From: Clostridia bacterium
GTDB taxonomy: Bacteria > Bacillota > Clostridia > Christensenellales > CAG-314
DNA length: 56,798 bases
Reading direction: 5' to 3'
NCBI GenBank assembly: GCA_028698585.1
Contig: JAQVWG010000001.1
Coordinates: 245,662 to 302,459, forward strand
Shown here: in pieces, positions 41,132-50,271 of the stretch
Position numbering within the stretch: position 1 is the stretch's first letter
Layout: each line of letters opens with the position of its first letter
Made by a program: the position numbers and the translations under genes
Notes under the pieces: generated by a model
What the model was told of the DNA's origin: nothing
Seen by the model: the letters and a program-made list of their open reading frames with translations, nothing else
Databases searched by the model: none

Positions 41132-41478
41132 AGGCGCTGAACAGAGTCAAGGGTAATATCGGCGAAGCACAAGCCGTATGCTATCTCAAAAAAAATAGGT
41201 ACAAGATTATAGAGTGCAACTACACATGTCCTCTCGGTGAGATTGACATAGTTGCCCAAAAAAACGACATTGTAGTTTTCGTTGAAGTAAAGAGTAGGAG
41301 CAGCGATACATTCGGTATGCCGTACGAGGCAATAAACTATGTTAAACAGCGCAAAATTATCAATTGTGCTAGACACTACATTGTCAGCAATCAACTATAT
41401 GATATACAAGTAAGATTCGATTGTATCAGTATTCTGGATGGAATAATCACGCATATCATAGACGCTTTTGAGTTATGA
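41128..41478 (+). CDS. yraN: YraN family (UPF0102) nuclease-fold protein
   Basis: 116 aa. A restriction-endonuclease-like core: GNIGEAQAVCYLKKN (about 9-23), PLGEIDIVAQKNDIVVFVEVKSR (about 35-57, the D-x(n)-E-x-K pattern) and AINYVKQRKI. The role is not established; it is genetically linked to rnhB and translation genes. Last gene of this operon. Confidence 0.92.
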   Translation: MKALNRVKGNIGEAQAVCYLKKNRYKIIECNYTCPLGEIDIVAQKNDIVVFVEVKSRSSDTFGMPYEAINYVKQRKIINCARHYIVSNQLYDIQVRFDCISILDGIITHIIDAFEL

Positions 41479-41515
41479 AAAATGCGTTATAATTATAAAA
41501 ACCCCATAAAAACAG

Positions 41516-41544
41516 TTGCAAATTGCGACATTTTGTGTTAATAT
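41516..41544 (+). promoter_or_regulatory. Promoter of rplS
   Basis: TTGCAA (41516-41521), 17-base spacer, TAATAT (41539-41544). Confidence 0.6.
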
Positions 41545-41632
41545 ACCTAGGCTTCGGGTGTTCCGCTGACAATAATTTGTGAATGAACATTTAGTGAACT
41601 TAAGCAAATAAGATAAGGAGAAAAAGCAAGAA
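41545..41632 (+). promoter_or_regulatory. rplS 5' leader, possible L19 autoregulatory element
   Basis: An 88-base leader with a GC-rich patch (aggcttcgggtgttccgctg) followed by AT-rich DNA and AAGGAG before rplS. Firmicutes often carry an L19 leader here. I cannot confirm the fold by eye. Confidence 0.3.
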
Positions 41633-41977
41633 ATGGACATCATCGGTCAAATTGAAAGAGAAAACCTTAAGGAGAATCCACCAACTTTCGCAGTGGGTGA
41701 CACTGTTAAAGTGTTTTTTAAGGTCATTGAGGGTAATAAGGAGAGAATACAGGCATACGAGGGTATTGTTATTGCTCGCAAGCATGGTGGTTTCAGAGAG
41801 ACATTTACTGTGCGCAGAATATCATCAGGTATCGGCGTAGAGCGTTGTTTCCCACTACACAGCCCCAAGATTGAGAAGGTCGAAGTAATCAGAAAAGGTA
41901 CTGTTCGTAGAGCTAAGTTATATTACTTGAGGGAGCGCACAGGCAAAGCAGCTAAAGTGCGTGAAAAGGTAAGATAA
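41633..41977 (+). CDS. rplS: Ribosomal protein bL19
   Basis: 114 aa. The core [30 protein letters not shown] and [14 protein letters not shown] is invariant in bL19, with the terminal [16 protein letters not shown]. It contacts the 30S subunit at an inter-subunit bridge. It has its own promoter and terminator after the trmD string. Confidence 0.97.
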   Translation: MDIIGQIERENLKENPPTFAVGDTVKVFFKVIEGNKERIQAYEGIVIARKHGGFRETFTVRRISSGIGVERCFPLHSPKIEKVEVIRKGTVRRAKLYYLRERTGKAAKVREKVR

Positions 41978-42003
41978 TAAACTTAACTAATTATTAAGAG
42001 ATA

Positions 42004-42035
42004 GGATAATGCTTAATTACATTATCCTTTTTTTT
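42004..42035 (+). terminator. Terminator of rplS
   Basis: GGATAATG (42004-42011) pairs with CATTATCC (42020-42027), followed by eight T. Confidence 0.9.
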
Positions 42036-42115
42036 CGTGATGTGGGCTGGCGTTCTAATTTACCGAGTAACTTAACTCAGAGGCATTGTTTACCCAGTGA
42101 TGAGATAGGTGTATG

Positions 42116-42811
42116 TTAGTTTTGACTTATTAGATAGTCCTGCATGCAATAGAGTCGCGGGGGCTGTTCAATTAACCATTCTGCACATTCAAGTGCACCC
42201 TGACAGAATAACCTTATGTCAGTACAACAGTGACTTATAGTAATCGTTTCGTGCTCTCGTGCCAGTATAATGTCGTGCCTGCCTAACTGAGTGCCAGAGC
42301 GAACAGAATGTAGAACTATCTGTTTATCTGCACTCCTGTTGCTATTGATTATATCTTGCCCAGTACGGTTAGATATAAGCTCGGCAATAGATAGCGCAGT
42401 ACCGCTAGGGGAATCCTGTTTACCGAACCGATGATAGTCGATAATGTCTATTTGCCAGTCGCATAGAGTAGACATACTCGCCAACAACGCTTTAACTGTA
42501 GCAATCCCTAGCGAAAAATTGCTGTCAATAAGTATAGGAATGTGTTGGCTAGCTACCTTAATGAGAGATTTTTCTGTCTCATCTTGTCCTGTAGTACCTA
42601 TTACCAGAGGAGTACCGGTTTTTCGGGCATATTCTATAATTTTATTAGTGTTACTGTGCCGCGAAAAATCTACTATGCATCTCGCAGTATTATCTGAATT
42701 ACTAGTACTATCAACTACTATGTATGTCATAGTACTATGTGATAACACAGATTTGAGAGCACTTGCCATCCTTCCTCTGCCCCAAACGAGTATATCATAG
42801 GTAGCAGTCAT
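42116..42811 (-). CDS. dapB: 4-hydroxy-tetrahydrodipicolinate reductase
   Basis: 231 aa, slightly short. The N-terminal nucleotide-binding strand YDILVWGRGRMASAL replaces the usual G-x-x-G-R-M-G. LVIGTTG (about 69-75) and the active-site block DYHRFGKQDSPSGTA (about 124-138) are clear. It reduces HTPA in the lysine/diaminopimelate pathway. It overlaps dapA by 17 bases. Confidence 0.93.
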   Translation of the reverse strand: MTATYDILVWGRGRMASALKSVLSHSTMTYIVVDSTSNSDNTARCIVDFSRHSNTNKIIEYARKTGTPLVIGTTGQDETEKSLIKVASQHIPILIDSNFSLGIATVKALLASMSTLCDWQIDIIDYHRFGKQDSPSGTALSIAELISNRTGQDIINSNRSADKQIVLHSVRSGTQLGRHDIILAREHETITISHCCTDIRLFCQGALECAEWLIEQPPRLYCMQDYLISQN

Positions 42812-43655
42812 ACTTTGGCAACTCCTTATCTATATTATCCTTCCATTTACGACTGATTGCAACAAGTGGTAGTTTAAGGTAATACTCTTTGAGCATACCC
42901 AGTCTGTACATTATATACTTAATCGGAATGGGGTTAGGTTGACAGAACACCAGTTTACACAGCTGTGTTAAATTGTGGTATGCTACTATGTCTTTAGCAA
43001 AAGCAAGTTTAACGATTCTCGGGTACGCATTAGATACCACCGATATTAACCCAACGGCTCCTATACTGGCGTAGGGTAGCGCAAGACTATCTTCGCCGCA
43101 TACCAACGAGAACCCATTCTGCATAAGGGGTATTAAATCAGCGTTTTCCTGCATGCTACCGTTAGATTGTTTAATGCCTATTACGTTGCCCAATCTGGCT
43201 AGCGAAGCAATCGTGTTAGTATTCATATTATACCCTGTTCTTGACGGTACATTATATGCCAGTATAGGCGCATTACAATGTTTGGCAACCTGTGAGTAGT
43301 GATTGATAATACCCTTTTCGCTAGTCTTGACGTAATAAGGTGTAACAACCAGTAGCATGTCTGCCCCTAGGTCTGTTGCCATCTGGCAGTTGATAACTGT
43401 ATTAGATGTGCTTATTTCACCACAACCCACAACGGTGTAAACTCTCTTATTAATTACACTTATGCAGAACTTGATTAACTGCCACTTCTCTTCATGTGTG
43501 AGTAAAGCACTCTCTGCAGTGCTACCACATATTAGTAATCCGTCAATGCCACTGGCTATCTGATATTCTATCAGACTATGCAGTGTATCATAGTCTATGC
43601 CGTCACTTGTGTATGGGGTAACTAGCGCTGTGCATATGCCAATAGGTTTTTTCAC
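42795..43655 (-). CDS. dapA: 4-hydroxy-tetrahydrodipicolinate synthase
   Basis: 286 aa. The Schiff-base Lys is about residue 162 (IGIKQSNG), the catalytic Tyr about 134 (AYNVPSRTG), and GSTAESALLTHEEK (about 44-57) is the pyruvate-binding signature. It condenses pyruvate with aspartate semialdehyde. It begins at GTG 43655 with GGAG 6 bases upstream. It forms a unit with dapB. asd, which makes its substrate, lies 581 bases upstream behind repeats. Confidence 0.95.
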   Translation of the reverse strand: MKKPIGICTALVTPYTSDGIDYDTLHSLIEYQIASGIDGLLICGSTAESALLTHEEKWQLIKFCISVINKRVYTVVGCGEISTSNTVINCQMATDLGADMLLVVTPYYVKTSEKGIINHYSQVAKHCNAPILAYNVPSRTGYNMNTNTIASLARLGNVIGIKQSNGSMQENADLIPLMQNGFSLVCGEDSLALPYASIGAVGLISVVSNAYPRIVKLAFAKDIVAYHNLTQLCKLVFCQPNPIPIKYIMYRLGMLKEYYLKLPLVAISRKWKDNIDKELPKYDCYL

Positions 43656-43709
43656 TATTATCTCCGATTATATAAGATTAGTTATAATAATTATTCATTC
43701 TAAATTAAG

Positions 43710-44098
43710 ACATCTCAATGTGTGTGATAGTATCTCGTAATTATATGCAGTAAGCGAGTCCTATTGCCTTATATTAACCCACACTATTATTAATTTAGTT
43801 ACTACTACCGACAGATTAATGTCACTATGCTAATAGGTGATGTTGCTATGCATTCTAACTGCGCTATGTGAATGATGTTGTGTGAAAGTATTTCAGTAAG
43901 TATATGCTGTAAGCGAGTCCTATTGTCTTATCTTAACCCACACTATTATTAATTTGTTACTACTACCAACAGATTAATATCACTATGCTAATAGGTGATG
44001 TTGCTTTGCATTCTAACTGCGCTATGCGAATGATGTTGTGTGAAAGTATTTCAGTAAGTATATGCTGTAAGCGAGTCCTATTGTCTTATCTTAACCCA
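43710..44098. repeat. Tandem repeat, period 158-159 bp, about 2.4 copies
   Basis: taagcgagtcctattg recurs at 43751, 43910 and 44068. Copies 2 and 3 are nearly identical and copy 1 is diverged. The array fills most of the 581-base spacer between dapA and asd. I see no gene and no lysine riboswitch in it. Confidence 0.85.
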
Positions 44099-44236
44099 CG
44101 TCGTCTTGATACCGTAATCCAACTACTGCACATAATTATTATTACTGAGTTGTGCGTATGGTATAGACACTAGGTGTTATAACGCAAATGCGCATTAGTA
44201 GACACTGGCGTGTCAGGCAACACATAACAGATTATG

Positions 44237-45214
44237 CTATTGCTCGAGTAATTGTAGGATTTGGTATGCGTTAAGTGCTGCACCTTTACGCAGATTATCT
44301 GCAACAACGAACATATTAAGGCTGTTAACTGCAGTATCATCTCTTCGCACTCGCCCTACATACACCTCATCAAGTCCGTTAACGAGAATGGGCATTGGGT
44401 ATATGTCCTGTGAAGGATTATCTAATAGAGCAACGCCTGCTTGATTATGTAGCAAGTGTTTGACATCGTCTATATCTATAGGCGAGTTGAACTGGCAGTT
44501 AATACTGACACAGTGACAGTTGACAACGGGCACCCTGACGGCAGTGCAGGTAATCATTCTAGGGTTAAGTTGAAGTATCTTGGCACATTCCAGTATAACC
44601 TTCATCTCTTCGCCCGTGTAGCCGTTGCTACAAAACAGGTCAATTCTGGGTATGCAGTTACTAGTTATTGGATGTTCAAAGTGCGTAAGGCTACCATACT
44701 GCCGATTATTGACAAGGTCGGCAATGGCGTCTTTACCACCACCGCTCACTGCTTGATAAGTGCTGACTACAACTCGCTTAATACCATATTGCCTATGTAG
44801 AGGATACAGAGCTAACGCAATCTGCGCAGTCGTACAGTTGGGATTAGATATGATGCCATTATTCTGGCGAGCCAAGTGCCCGTTGATTTCTGGTATTATT
44901 AGTGGTGCGTCAGTTAAACGGTAGGTAGACGAATTGTCTATACAGACAGTATTACGTTGAGTGAGTAATGGTATATACTGAGCGCTTATTGGATTGGTTG
45001 CCACGAAAAAAGCATAGTCGTACGATATAGACAAGAGATTATCCTCATTTAATTCCTGCACTGAGTATTCTCTTGTCCACAGGCGATATTTTCCGCCGAT
45101 ACTATTGTGTGAAGCGAACAGGTATAAGTCATACTCTTGACTGCGTGTATCTAGCAGTTGCATGAGTGTCTCGCCGACTAGTCCGGTGCATCCAACTATG
45201 GCTATTCTTTTCAA
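44237..45214 (-). CDS. asd: Aspartate-semialdehyde dehydrogenase
   Basis: 325 aa. NADP-binding start IAIVGCTGLVGETL; catalytic Cys about 127 in ISNPNCTT; STYQAVSGGGKDA (about 150-162); and the C-terminal LRKGAALNA. It reduces aspartyl phosphate to the semialdehyde feeding lysine, threonine and methionine. It begins at TTG 45214 with GGAG upstream. It is divergent from the membrane protein at 45384. Confidence 0.95.
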   Translation of the reverse strand: MKRIAIVGCTGLVGETLMQLLDTRSQEYDLYLFASHNSIGGKYRLWTREYSVQELNEDNLLSISYDYAFFVATNPISAQYIPLLTQRNTVCIDNSSTYRLTDAPLIIPEINGHLARQNNGIISNPNCTTAQIALALYPLHRQYGIKRVVVSTYQAVSGGGKDAIADLVNNRQYGSLTHFEHPITSNCIPRIDLFCSNGYTGEEMKVILECAKILQLNPRMITCTAVRVPVVNCHCVSINCQFNSPIDIDDVKHLLHNQAGVALLDNPSQDIYPMPILVNGLDEVYVGRVRRDDTAVNSLNMFVVADNLRKGAALNAYQILQLLEQ

Positions 45215-45383
45215 TCACGTCTCCATTGTTACTATCTACGATATGTCAATTAGTGTTTAACAATAACTAATAAGGGAATATTATGAGATAAAAAGTAAAA
45301 AGTTCGATATTATTGCCCAAACTATTTGCATAATTATTGGAAATAATATACACTTAATCTAATATTGAGCGAGGTACATTTAA

Positions 45384-46343
45384 TTGACAGAGAGTGTAGA
45401 CCAAATAAGAAGCAGAATTAAGTTGGAGAATGAACGCAGTACCCACGTTCAAAAGCGACTTAATAGATTAACCACGTGGCAATTCTTCAAGGTATTATAC
45501 CGAGACGGCTTCATTAGAATGTTTTTAACCAATATTCTCATGATTGTATGCTTGGTTCCTGCCATTGTTGCATATGTGTTCATGTTCAACGAGATAGGTG
45601 TATTAGGTATAACTATGCCAGTTAATAACGGACTGGGTATTGGTAGCGGCGCTTGGCTTAGCGTTAATCAACACTATGACCAGTTGGCACTTGCCATTAA
45701 TACGGAGTACACCCTATGGCTATGTCTAGGACTACTAGGTGTTGCATTCGCATTGTCGGGAGCATTCGCAGTAGTGAGGGACGCATTCTGGACGGGCAAA
45801 CTTAAGGTTTTCAAGCCATTCTTTTCTGGGATTGCATCTAGTATTGGGTATTCCTTATCTGGCATGCTAGTTCTGGTTGCTATGTATTTCGGCATATTCT
45901 GCCTGAGGGCTTATGTACATCCTACTTGGCTAGCCATTGTGCTAGTTGTACTGGGGTGCATAGTTATGGCTTTGACAGCGCTGTATGTGTTTACGCTTAT
46001 TGCAGTAAGTGGCACGTATAAGCAATCTGTTGTTAAGAATCTGTCTGTTTCTTGGCAGTTGATGTGGGTTAACACCCTTCCCAACCTGTTTAATTTCCTG
46101 ATATGTTTCCTGCCGGTTATACTGGCCGTATTACTAATGACTGTACAAATGATTGGCACATTGATACTTGCATTCATGTTCATATTGGGTATGTACTATA
46201 TTGCCCATGTGTGGATGACGCATATGATGCGTACATTTGCTTTTTTCAACCCTGTACCGAGAAAGAAGAATGGTGTGCCCACAGGTCAACAGCCAGCAGT
46301 CAACACCCCATTACCTAGTAGAGAGGGCAATGTAGAGAACTAG
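45384..46343 (+). CDS. Integral membrane protein, YesL/DUF624-like
   Basis: 319 aa. A charged N-terminus (about 1-45) is followed by six hydrophobic segments (about 47-67, 108-135, 150-175, 180-205, 225-245, 248-275) and a polar Pro-rich tail. The spacing and motifs such as FWTGKLKVFKPFFSG recall YesL/DUF624 membrane proteins, often near sugar transporters, but no partner is present here. It begins at TTG 45384. The family call is tentative. Confidence 0.6.
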   Translation: MTESVDQIRSRIKLENERSTHVQKRLNRLTTWQFFKVLYRDGFIRMFLTNILMIVCLVPAIVAYVFMFNEIGVLGITMPVNNGLGIGSGAWLSVNQHYDQLALAINTEYTLWLCLGLLGVAFALSGAFAVVRDAFWTGKLKVFKPFFSGIASSIGYSLSGMLVLVAMYFGIFCLRAYVHPTWLAIVLVVLGCIVMALTALYVFTLIAVSGTYKQSVVKNLSVSWQLMWVNTLPNLFNFLICFLPVILAVLLMTVQMIGTLILAFMFILGMYYIAHVWMTHMMRTFAFFNPVPRKKNGVPTGQQPAVNTPLPSREGNVEN

Positions 46344-46367
46344 TATTCTGCATAAATAGTTATTGAT

Positions 46368-46405
46368 AAACACACCTTGTTGTTATGCAGGGTGTGTTTT
46401 TTTTG
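46368..46405 (+). terminator. Terminator of the 45384 gene
   Basis: AAACACACC (46368-46376) pairs with GGTGTGTTT (46391-46399), followed by further T residues. Confidence 0.85.
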
Positions 46406-47338
46406 TGATGAGAATAACAGCAGTTATGTTGACATAATACCCCATACCCATTTCGAGCAAGTATTAATTACCTAGCGTCTTATAAGTTAATGGTGGCTAA
46501 TTCTTATAGTTGTATTGTTGGGACTAATGTGGCTAATTCTTATAGTTGTATTGTTGGGACTAATTAGGTCTAACCACAACTGGTCACAACATTATAAATT
46601 AGCAGTATAGTATTATGCAGTTACTGGAAGTTGAACAGTATAATCGTTTATTGGCAGACATTGACTTGATAACGTCATTGTACTATGTGCGTTCAATGTA
46701 ATCTATTCCTACCAGTTGCTGAACAATGTTATTGGCCTGTACTATATGGTTGTTAACTATGAATCTATTAATGCATGCAGTAAGTAGGGTTCGAACAGTG
46801 GGACTTAGTGTCTCGTAGGATTATCATTGAACAGCACCCAGATAGTATCAACCAATGAGATGAACGGCTACATTAGGTATAGCTGTCGAGAAAAGACTCA
46901 GTCATCAACATTGCCACTCATTGTTAGGGTACAAATTATGCAAACTATAGTTACTTAAGGCACAGTGCATAGTAAGTGGGCTTCTTAACAAGCCGAATAG
47001 ATACACAATTTATCGTTGTCGATTGCCGACCCAGTCATCACATTGCCACAAATGAATGTATTAAATCAAAAATATGTGATAGTTGATAAGACTTGCCCTA
47101 GGTAAGATATAATAACTACTATGAATAAATCACTCTACAACTGTATCCGATAATACGACTATTGATTAGGCTAAATGCACTGATTTATGATTGAAGAAAG
47201 TCATATTATCTACTACAGATATCTCATTCTACAACTGCGCTAGGTAATACTGACTATGATTACTTATAAATGTGTTGATTTGCGATTAAGGTTAATGCCA
47301 ATGTGTTCTATTCTACCCCCTGACAAGTAAACTATAGT
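46406..47338. other. Gene-free spacer of about 930 bp rich in decayed repeats
   Basis: It contains the perfect 36-bp tandem repeat listed separately. It also holds diverged pairs: tctacaactg blocks near 47133 and 47228 followed by similar 60-base stretches, and cagtcatca..attgccac blocks near 46899 and 47032. A tRNA-like gggttcgaac at about 46787 lacks the rest of a cloverleaf. No gene was seen. Confidence 0.45.
46493..46564. repeat. Perfect 36-bp tandem duplication
   Basis: The unit starting gtggctaattcttatag occurs at 46493-46528 and again at 46529-46564 without a difference, implying a recent event. Confidence 0.95.
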
Positions 47339-48385
47339 ATGGGTAGAGCTAGTGGAGTGTTGGGAGCAATATGCGTAATAATCGGTGGCGTTATCGGTGT
47401 GGGATTTGCCACCGGCAAGGAAATATTATTGTTTTTTCATGGTGCTAATGCTTATGTGATAGGATGTACGATATTCGTACTGTTGGCAAGTTTAACTTTT
47501 CTGTTCTTATATTGTGCAAGAACATATTGTGTCTTTAATACTAGACAATTATTTGGAAGACTGTTCGGCAAGTTCTATTTCCTACCTGATTGGTTGCTGA
47601 TATTCAGTTATTATGCGCTAATGTCCACCATGCTCGCAGGTGCCAACCTGTGTCTCTGCGGACTATTCAACATGAGTGACAGACTACCTGTTTTTTCCTT
47701 AGCAACAGCAGTAATATGTGGGTGGGTGCTTACCCACAATATGAATGGTCTCAAGGCATTGAATATAATAATAGTACCATTCATAATTATATTTGTGCTT
47801 TTCGTTACATTCATGGGAGAATATGCCCAGGGTGTAATAACTGTGAAAAACACATTTTCTTACTCTTGTTTTAACGTATTTATGATGTGCGGAATACTAC
47901 TCCCATTGGCTCAGGATATGAGCATAAAACAATGCTTAATAAGTGCTATCGTGTCGGCATTTATATTATCACTATTGCTCACATTGATACTGATTGCTAT
48001 CAATAACGACTATTATGCTAATCTGTCAATGCCCTTGATATATCTGGCAAAAGAAAAAAATCATACCCTATTCGTCATGTCAAGTATAGTACTATACCTT
48101 GCCATAGTAACCACGCTGGTGGCTAACGCATTTCCCCTGATTGATAGGGTATATGCGATGACTGACAGCAAGTTCTTATCCGTATTCATTGTGATGTCGT
48201 GTGGCTTGGTTACGTCACTGTTCGGATTTGAGCGAATAGTCGATACGCTATATCCATTCATGGCACAACTCGGCACAGCGATAATAGTCATAATGACTGC
48301 TTTTCTTCTCAAAGATAAGATAACAGCCATAATTAAACATAAGGGGAGTTGCAGGCAGAAAAAAACACCTGCAACTCATATATAA
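47339..48385 (+). CDS. YkvI-family membrane transporter (APC/LeuT-type fold)
   Basis: 348 aa with about ten hydrophobic segments. The first reads GGVIGVGFATGKEILLFF, the YkvI-family signature (usually GAGFASGQEI) at the unwound part of helix 1. Substrate unknown. No Shine-Dalgarno is visible before ATG 47339. A GAGTTGCAGG/CCTGCAACTC hairpin falls inside the last codons. Confidence 0.8.
   Translation: MGRASGVLGAICVIIGGVIGVGFATGKEILLFFHGANAYVIGCTIFVLLASLTFLFLYCARTYCVFNTRQLFGRLFGKFYFLPDWLLIFSYYALMSTMLAGANLCLCGLFNMSDRLPVFSLATAVICGWVLTHNMNGLKALNIIIVPFIIIFVLFVTFMGEYAQGVITVKNTFSYSCFNVFMMCGILLPLAQDMSIKQCLISAIVSAFILSLLLTLILIAINNDYYANLSMPLIYLAKEKNHTLFVMSSIVLYLAIVTTLVANAFPLIDRVYAMTDSKFLSVFIVMSCGLVTSLFGFERIVDTLYPFMAQLGTAIIVIMTAFLLKDKITAIIKHKGSCRQKKTPATHI
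48346..48377 (+). terminator. Hairpin overlapping the end of the YkvI-like gene
   Basis: GAGTTGCAGG (48346-48355) pairs with CCTGCAACTC (48368-48377) around an A-rich loop. The tract after it is AT-rich rather than a pure T-run. It is unusual in lying within coding sequence. Confidence 0.5.
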
Positions 48386-48427
48386 TTAGCGAACAGATAC
48401 CTATAGACATGCAATAGGTATCGTTCG

Positions 48428-48683
48428 ACTTACACAACTGTCTATTCATTCTACTTGATGATAGTCTTTTCTAGTAGTGCTACAAGGAAATACATAACGC
48501 CTGCTAATAGACATAGTATAACCGTGCAAGCCATGACCTAGTTTACTAGTATACTATCGATTGACAACGGGCTACTTACACAACTGTCTATTCCTTCCAC
48601 TTAATGATAGTCTTTTCTAGTAGTGCTACAAGGAAATACATAACGCCTGCTAATAGACATAGTATAACCGTGCAAGCCATAAC
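48428..48683 (-). repeat. Duplicated 3' tail of the ABC permease gene (period 146 bp)
   Basis: Bases 48574-48683, covering the last 32 codons and stop of the permease plus a short flank, recur at 48428-48537 just downstream of the gene with only a few changes (for example ttctacttgatg for ttccacttaatg). The tail copy has no start of its own. Confidence 0.9.
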
Positions 48684-49394
48684 TAAATCCAACTTGAATA
48701 CTTGACTACCATACACTATTAAGTACCCCAGTCCAGCCTTACTATTGAGATATTCTCCCATAATAGTACCTACCCACGCCATACCAACGTTAATCTTAAG
48801 CGAAGCAACAAGTGTCGGGATGTTGGACGGAAAAACAAGTTTAGTAAACACTTGGTACTTATTAGCGTTCATCGTTCTGAACAGTAGTAGTTTATCGGCG
48901 TTAGTCTGACAGAATCCACTCAGCATGGTAATGGTTGTGATGACAACAGATACCAGTAGCGCCATAACTATAATGGACTCAGTGCCTGTGCCTACCCAGA
49001 TGATGATTATGGGACCTAGTGCTATCTTTGGCAAACTATTGAGCACTACCACATATGGCTCGAGAACCCTTTTTATGAACTTGGACCACCACATAATGAT
49101 AGCAATCAGCGTACCAAGGAGGGTGCCGGCAGCAAAACCCACTATTGTTTCGTATGTGGATATCCAGATATGTTTAGACAGGTCGCCAACTTTGAATGTG
49201 TTGATTATTGTCTTGACTATCCTTGATGGACTACTGCTGATGAAACTATCGATAACGCCAGTCCTTGCGAGTAACTCCCAAACAATAAGAACGATTGCCA
49301 ACAATCCGATTTGCGTGACTGCGACCAGGAATGAGTATTTCCTTTCCTTCTGGAGGAACTTACCGTGCTCGGCACTGAGTGGCTTGATACTCAT
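48588..49394 (-). CDS. ABC transporter permease, SsuC/TauC/ThiX type
   Basis: 268 aa from ATG 49394 (AGGAG 9 bases upstream). Six or so membrane segments, with the EAA-type cytoplasmic loop MNANKYQVFTKLVFPSNIPTLVASLKINVGMAWVG (about residues 178 on) that contacts the ATPase, shown here only to locate it. It belongs to the nitrate/sulfonate/taurine/hydroxymethylpyrimidine importer class. It is coupled to the ATPase gene by ATGA. Its 3' tail is duplicated downstream. Confidence 0.9.
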   Translation of the reverse strand: MSIKPLSAEHGKFLQKERKYSFLVAVTQIGLLAIVLIVWELLARTGVIDSFISSSPSRIVKTIINTFKVGDLSKHIWISTYETIVGFAAGTLLGTLIAIIMWWSKFIKRVLEPYVVVLNSLPKIALGPIIIIWVGTGTESIIVMALLVSVVITTITMLSGFCQTNADKLLLFRTMNANKYQVFTKLVFPSNIPTLVASLKINVGMAWVGTIMGEYLNSKAGLGYLIVYGSQVFKLDLVMACTVILCLLAGVMYFLVALLEKTIIKWKE

Positions 49395-50167
49395 ACATTC
49401 AACTCCTGCCATATATCGTCGAATTGTTTGGCGAAAGTGGGGTGCTCACGGCGTTTAAGCGGTGTCGCATAACTGTCCATATTAGTTATGTGTTCTTGCT
49501 TGACTACGCATGGTCGATGAGATAATACTATAATTCTGTCCGCCATAGACAATGCTTCGGATATATCATGTGTAACTAGTATAGTGGTTTTTTGCTCTTT
49601 TTTGATAATCGAATAGACATCATCACATACCTTAAGCCGTGTTTGGAAATCTAGTGCAGAGAATGGCTCATCAAGTAACAGCATATCTGGATTAAGCGCT
49701 AGTGTTCGTATCAATGCCACTCTCTGTCGCATACCACCGGACAGTTGATTAGGATAATGCTTTGCAAAGTCCTTAAGCCCGTATTTATCCAATAATGTAT
49801 TAATCCTATCAGTATTCTCCGTGGTTATTTTACCCTGTATTTCCAGTCCCAAGGCGATATTCCTGTATATATTGCGCCACTCAAGTAGATGGTCTCTCTG
49901 TAGCATATACCCTATATTCTTGGTAGATGCATCATTATTACCGCATAGTGTTATATTACCGCTGTTTGGTGCTAGTATCCCACATGCTAGAGATAATATT
50001 GTGGTCTTGCCACATCCGGACGGACCCAGAAGTGCCACGAATTCACCTTTAGCAACCTCAAAATTGAGATTGCGTATGGCCTCCGTCTGCTCGGTCTTGG
50101 TGTAGAATGTTTTGCACACATTTTCAAATATCAGTATTTTATTGCTCTTGCTATTCGTATAGTCCAT
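49391..50167 (-). CDS. ABC transporter ATP-binding protein, SsuB/TauB/ThiZ type
   Basis: 258 aa. Walker A GPSGCGKTT (about 44-52), signature LSGGMRQR (about 143-150), Walker B MLLLDEPFSALD (about 162-173) and the switch His in VTHD. It powers the importer. There is no Shine-Dalgarno; instead a TATAAT ends 6 bases before ATG 50167, so it can be made from a leaderless transcript that starts after the intercistronic terminator. Confidence 0.93.
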   Translation of the reverse strand: MDYTNSKSNKILIFENVCKTFYTKTEQTEAIRNLNFEVAKGEFVALLGPSGCGKTTILSLACGILAPNSGNITLCGNNDASTKNIGYMLQRDHLLEWRNIYRNIALGLEIQGKITTENTDRINTLLDKYGLKDFAKHYPNQLSGGMRQRVALIRTLALNPDMLLLDEPFSALDFQTRLKVCDDVYSIIKKEQKTTILVTHDISEALSMADRIIVLSHRPCVVKQEHITNMDSYATPLKRREHPTFAKQFDDIWQELNV

Positions 50168-50173
50168 ACTTTT

Positions 50174-50203
50174 ATTATAGTTGTTTTGTCCTGATAATGT
50201 TAA
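50174..50203 (-). promoter_or_regulatory. Internal promoter for the ABC ATPase and permease genes
   Basis: On the minus strand TTAACA (50198-50203), 18-base spacer, TATAAT (50174-50179). The predicted start coincides with the ATG at 50167. Confidence 0.5.
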
Positions 50204-50239
50204 ACCCCTTTAGCATTCTTTTGATATGCTAAAGGGGTT
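50203..50239 (-). terminator. Intercistronic hairpin between binding protein and ATPase genes
   Basis: A 14-bp perfect stem AACCCCTTTAGCAT/ATGCTAAAGGGGTT, followed on the minus strand by TTTAACATT. It probably ends most transcripts after the binding-protein gene, giving more binding protein than transporter. Confidence 0.8.
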
Positions 50240-50271
50240 ATCTCGGCTATGCTATTGCCGTTAAGTTAATC

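Noticed and set aside
43656-45383. Lysine riboswitch near asd or dapA
   Set aside because: The upstream regions are short or filled with tandem repeats and show none of the conserved lysine-aptamer helices I could recognise.
46770-46830. tRNA-like gggttcgaac element
   Set aside because: No matching acceptor or anticodon stem on either strand.
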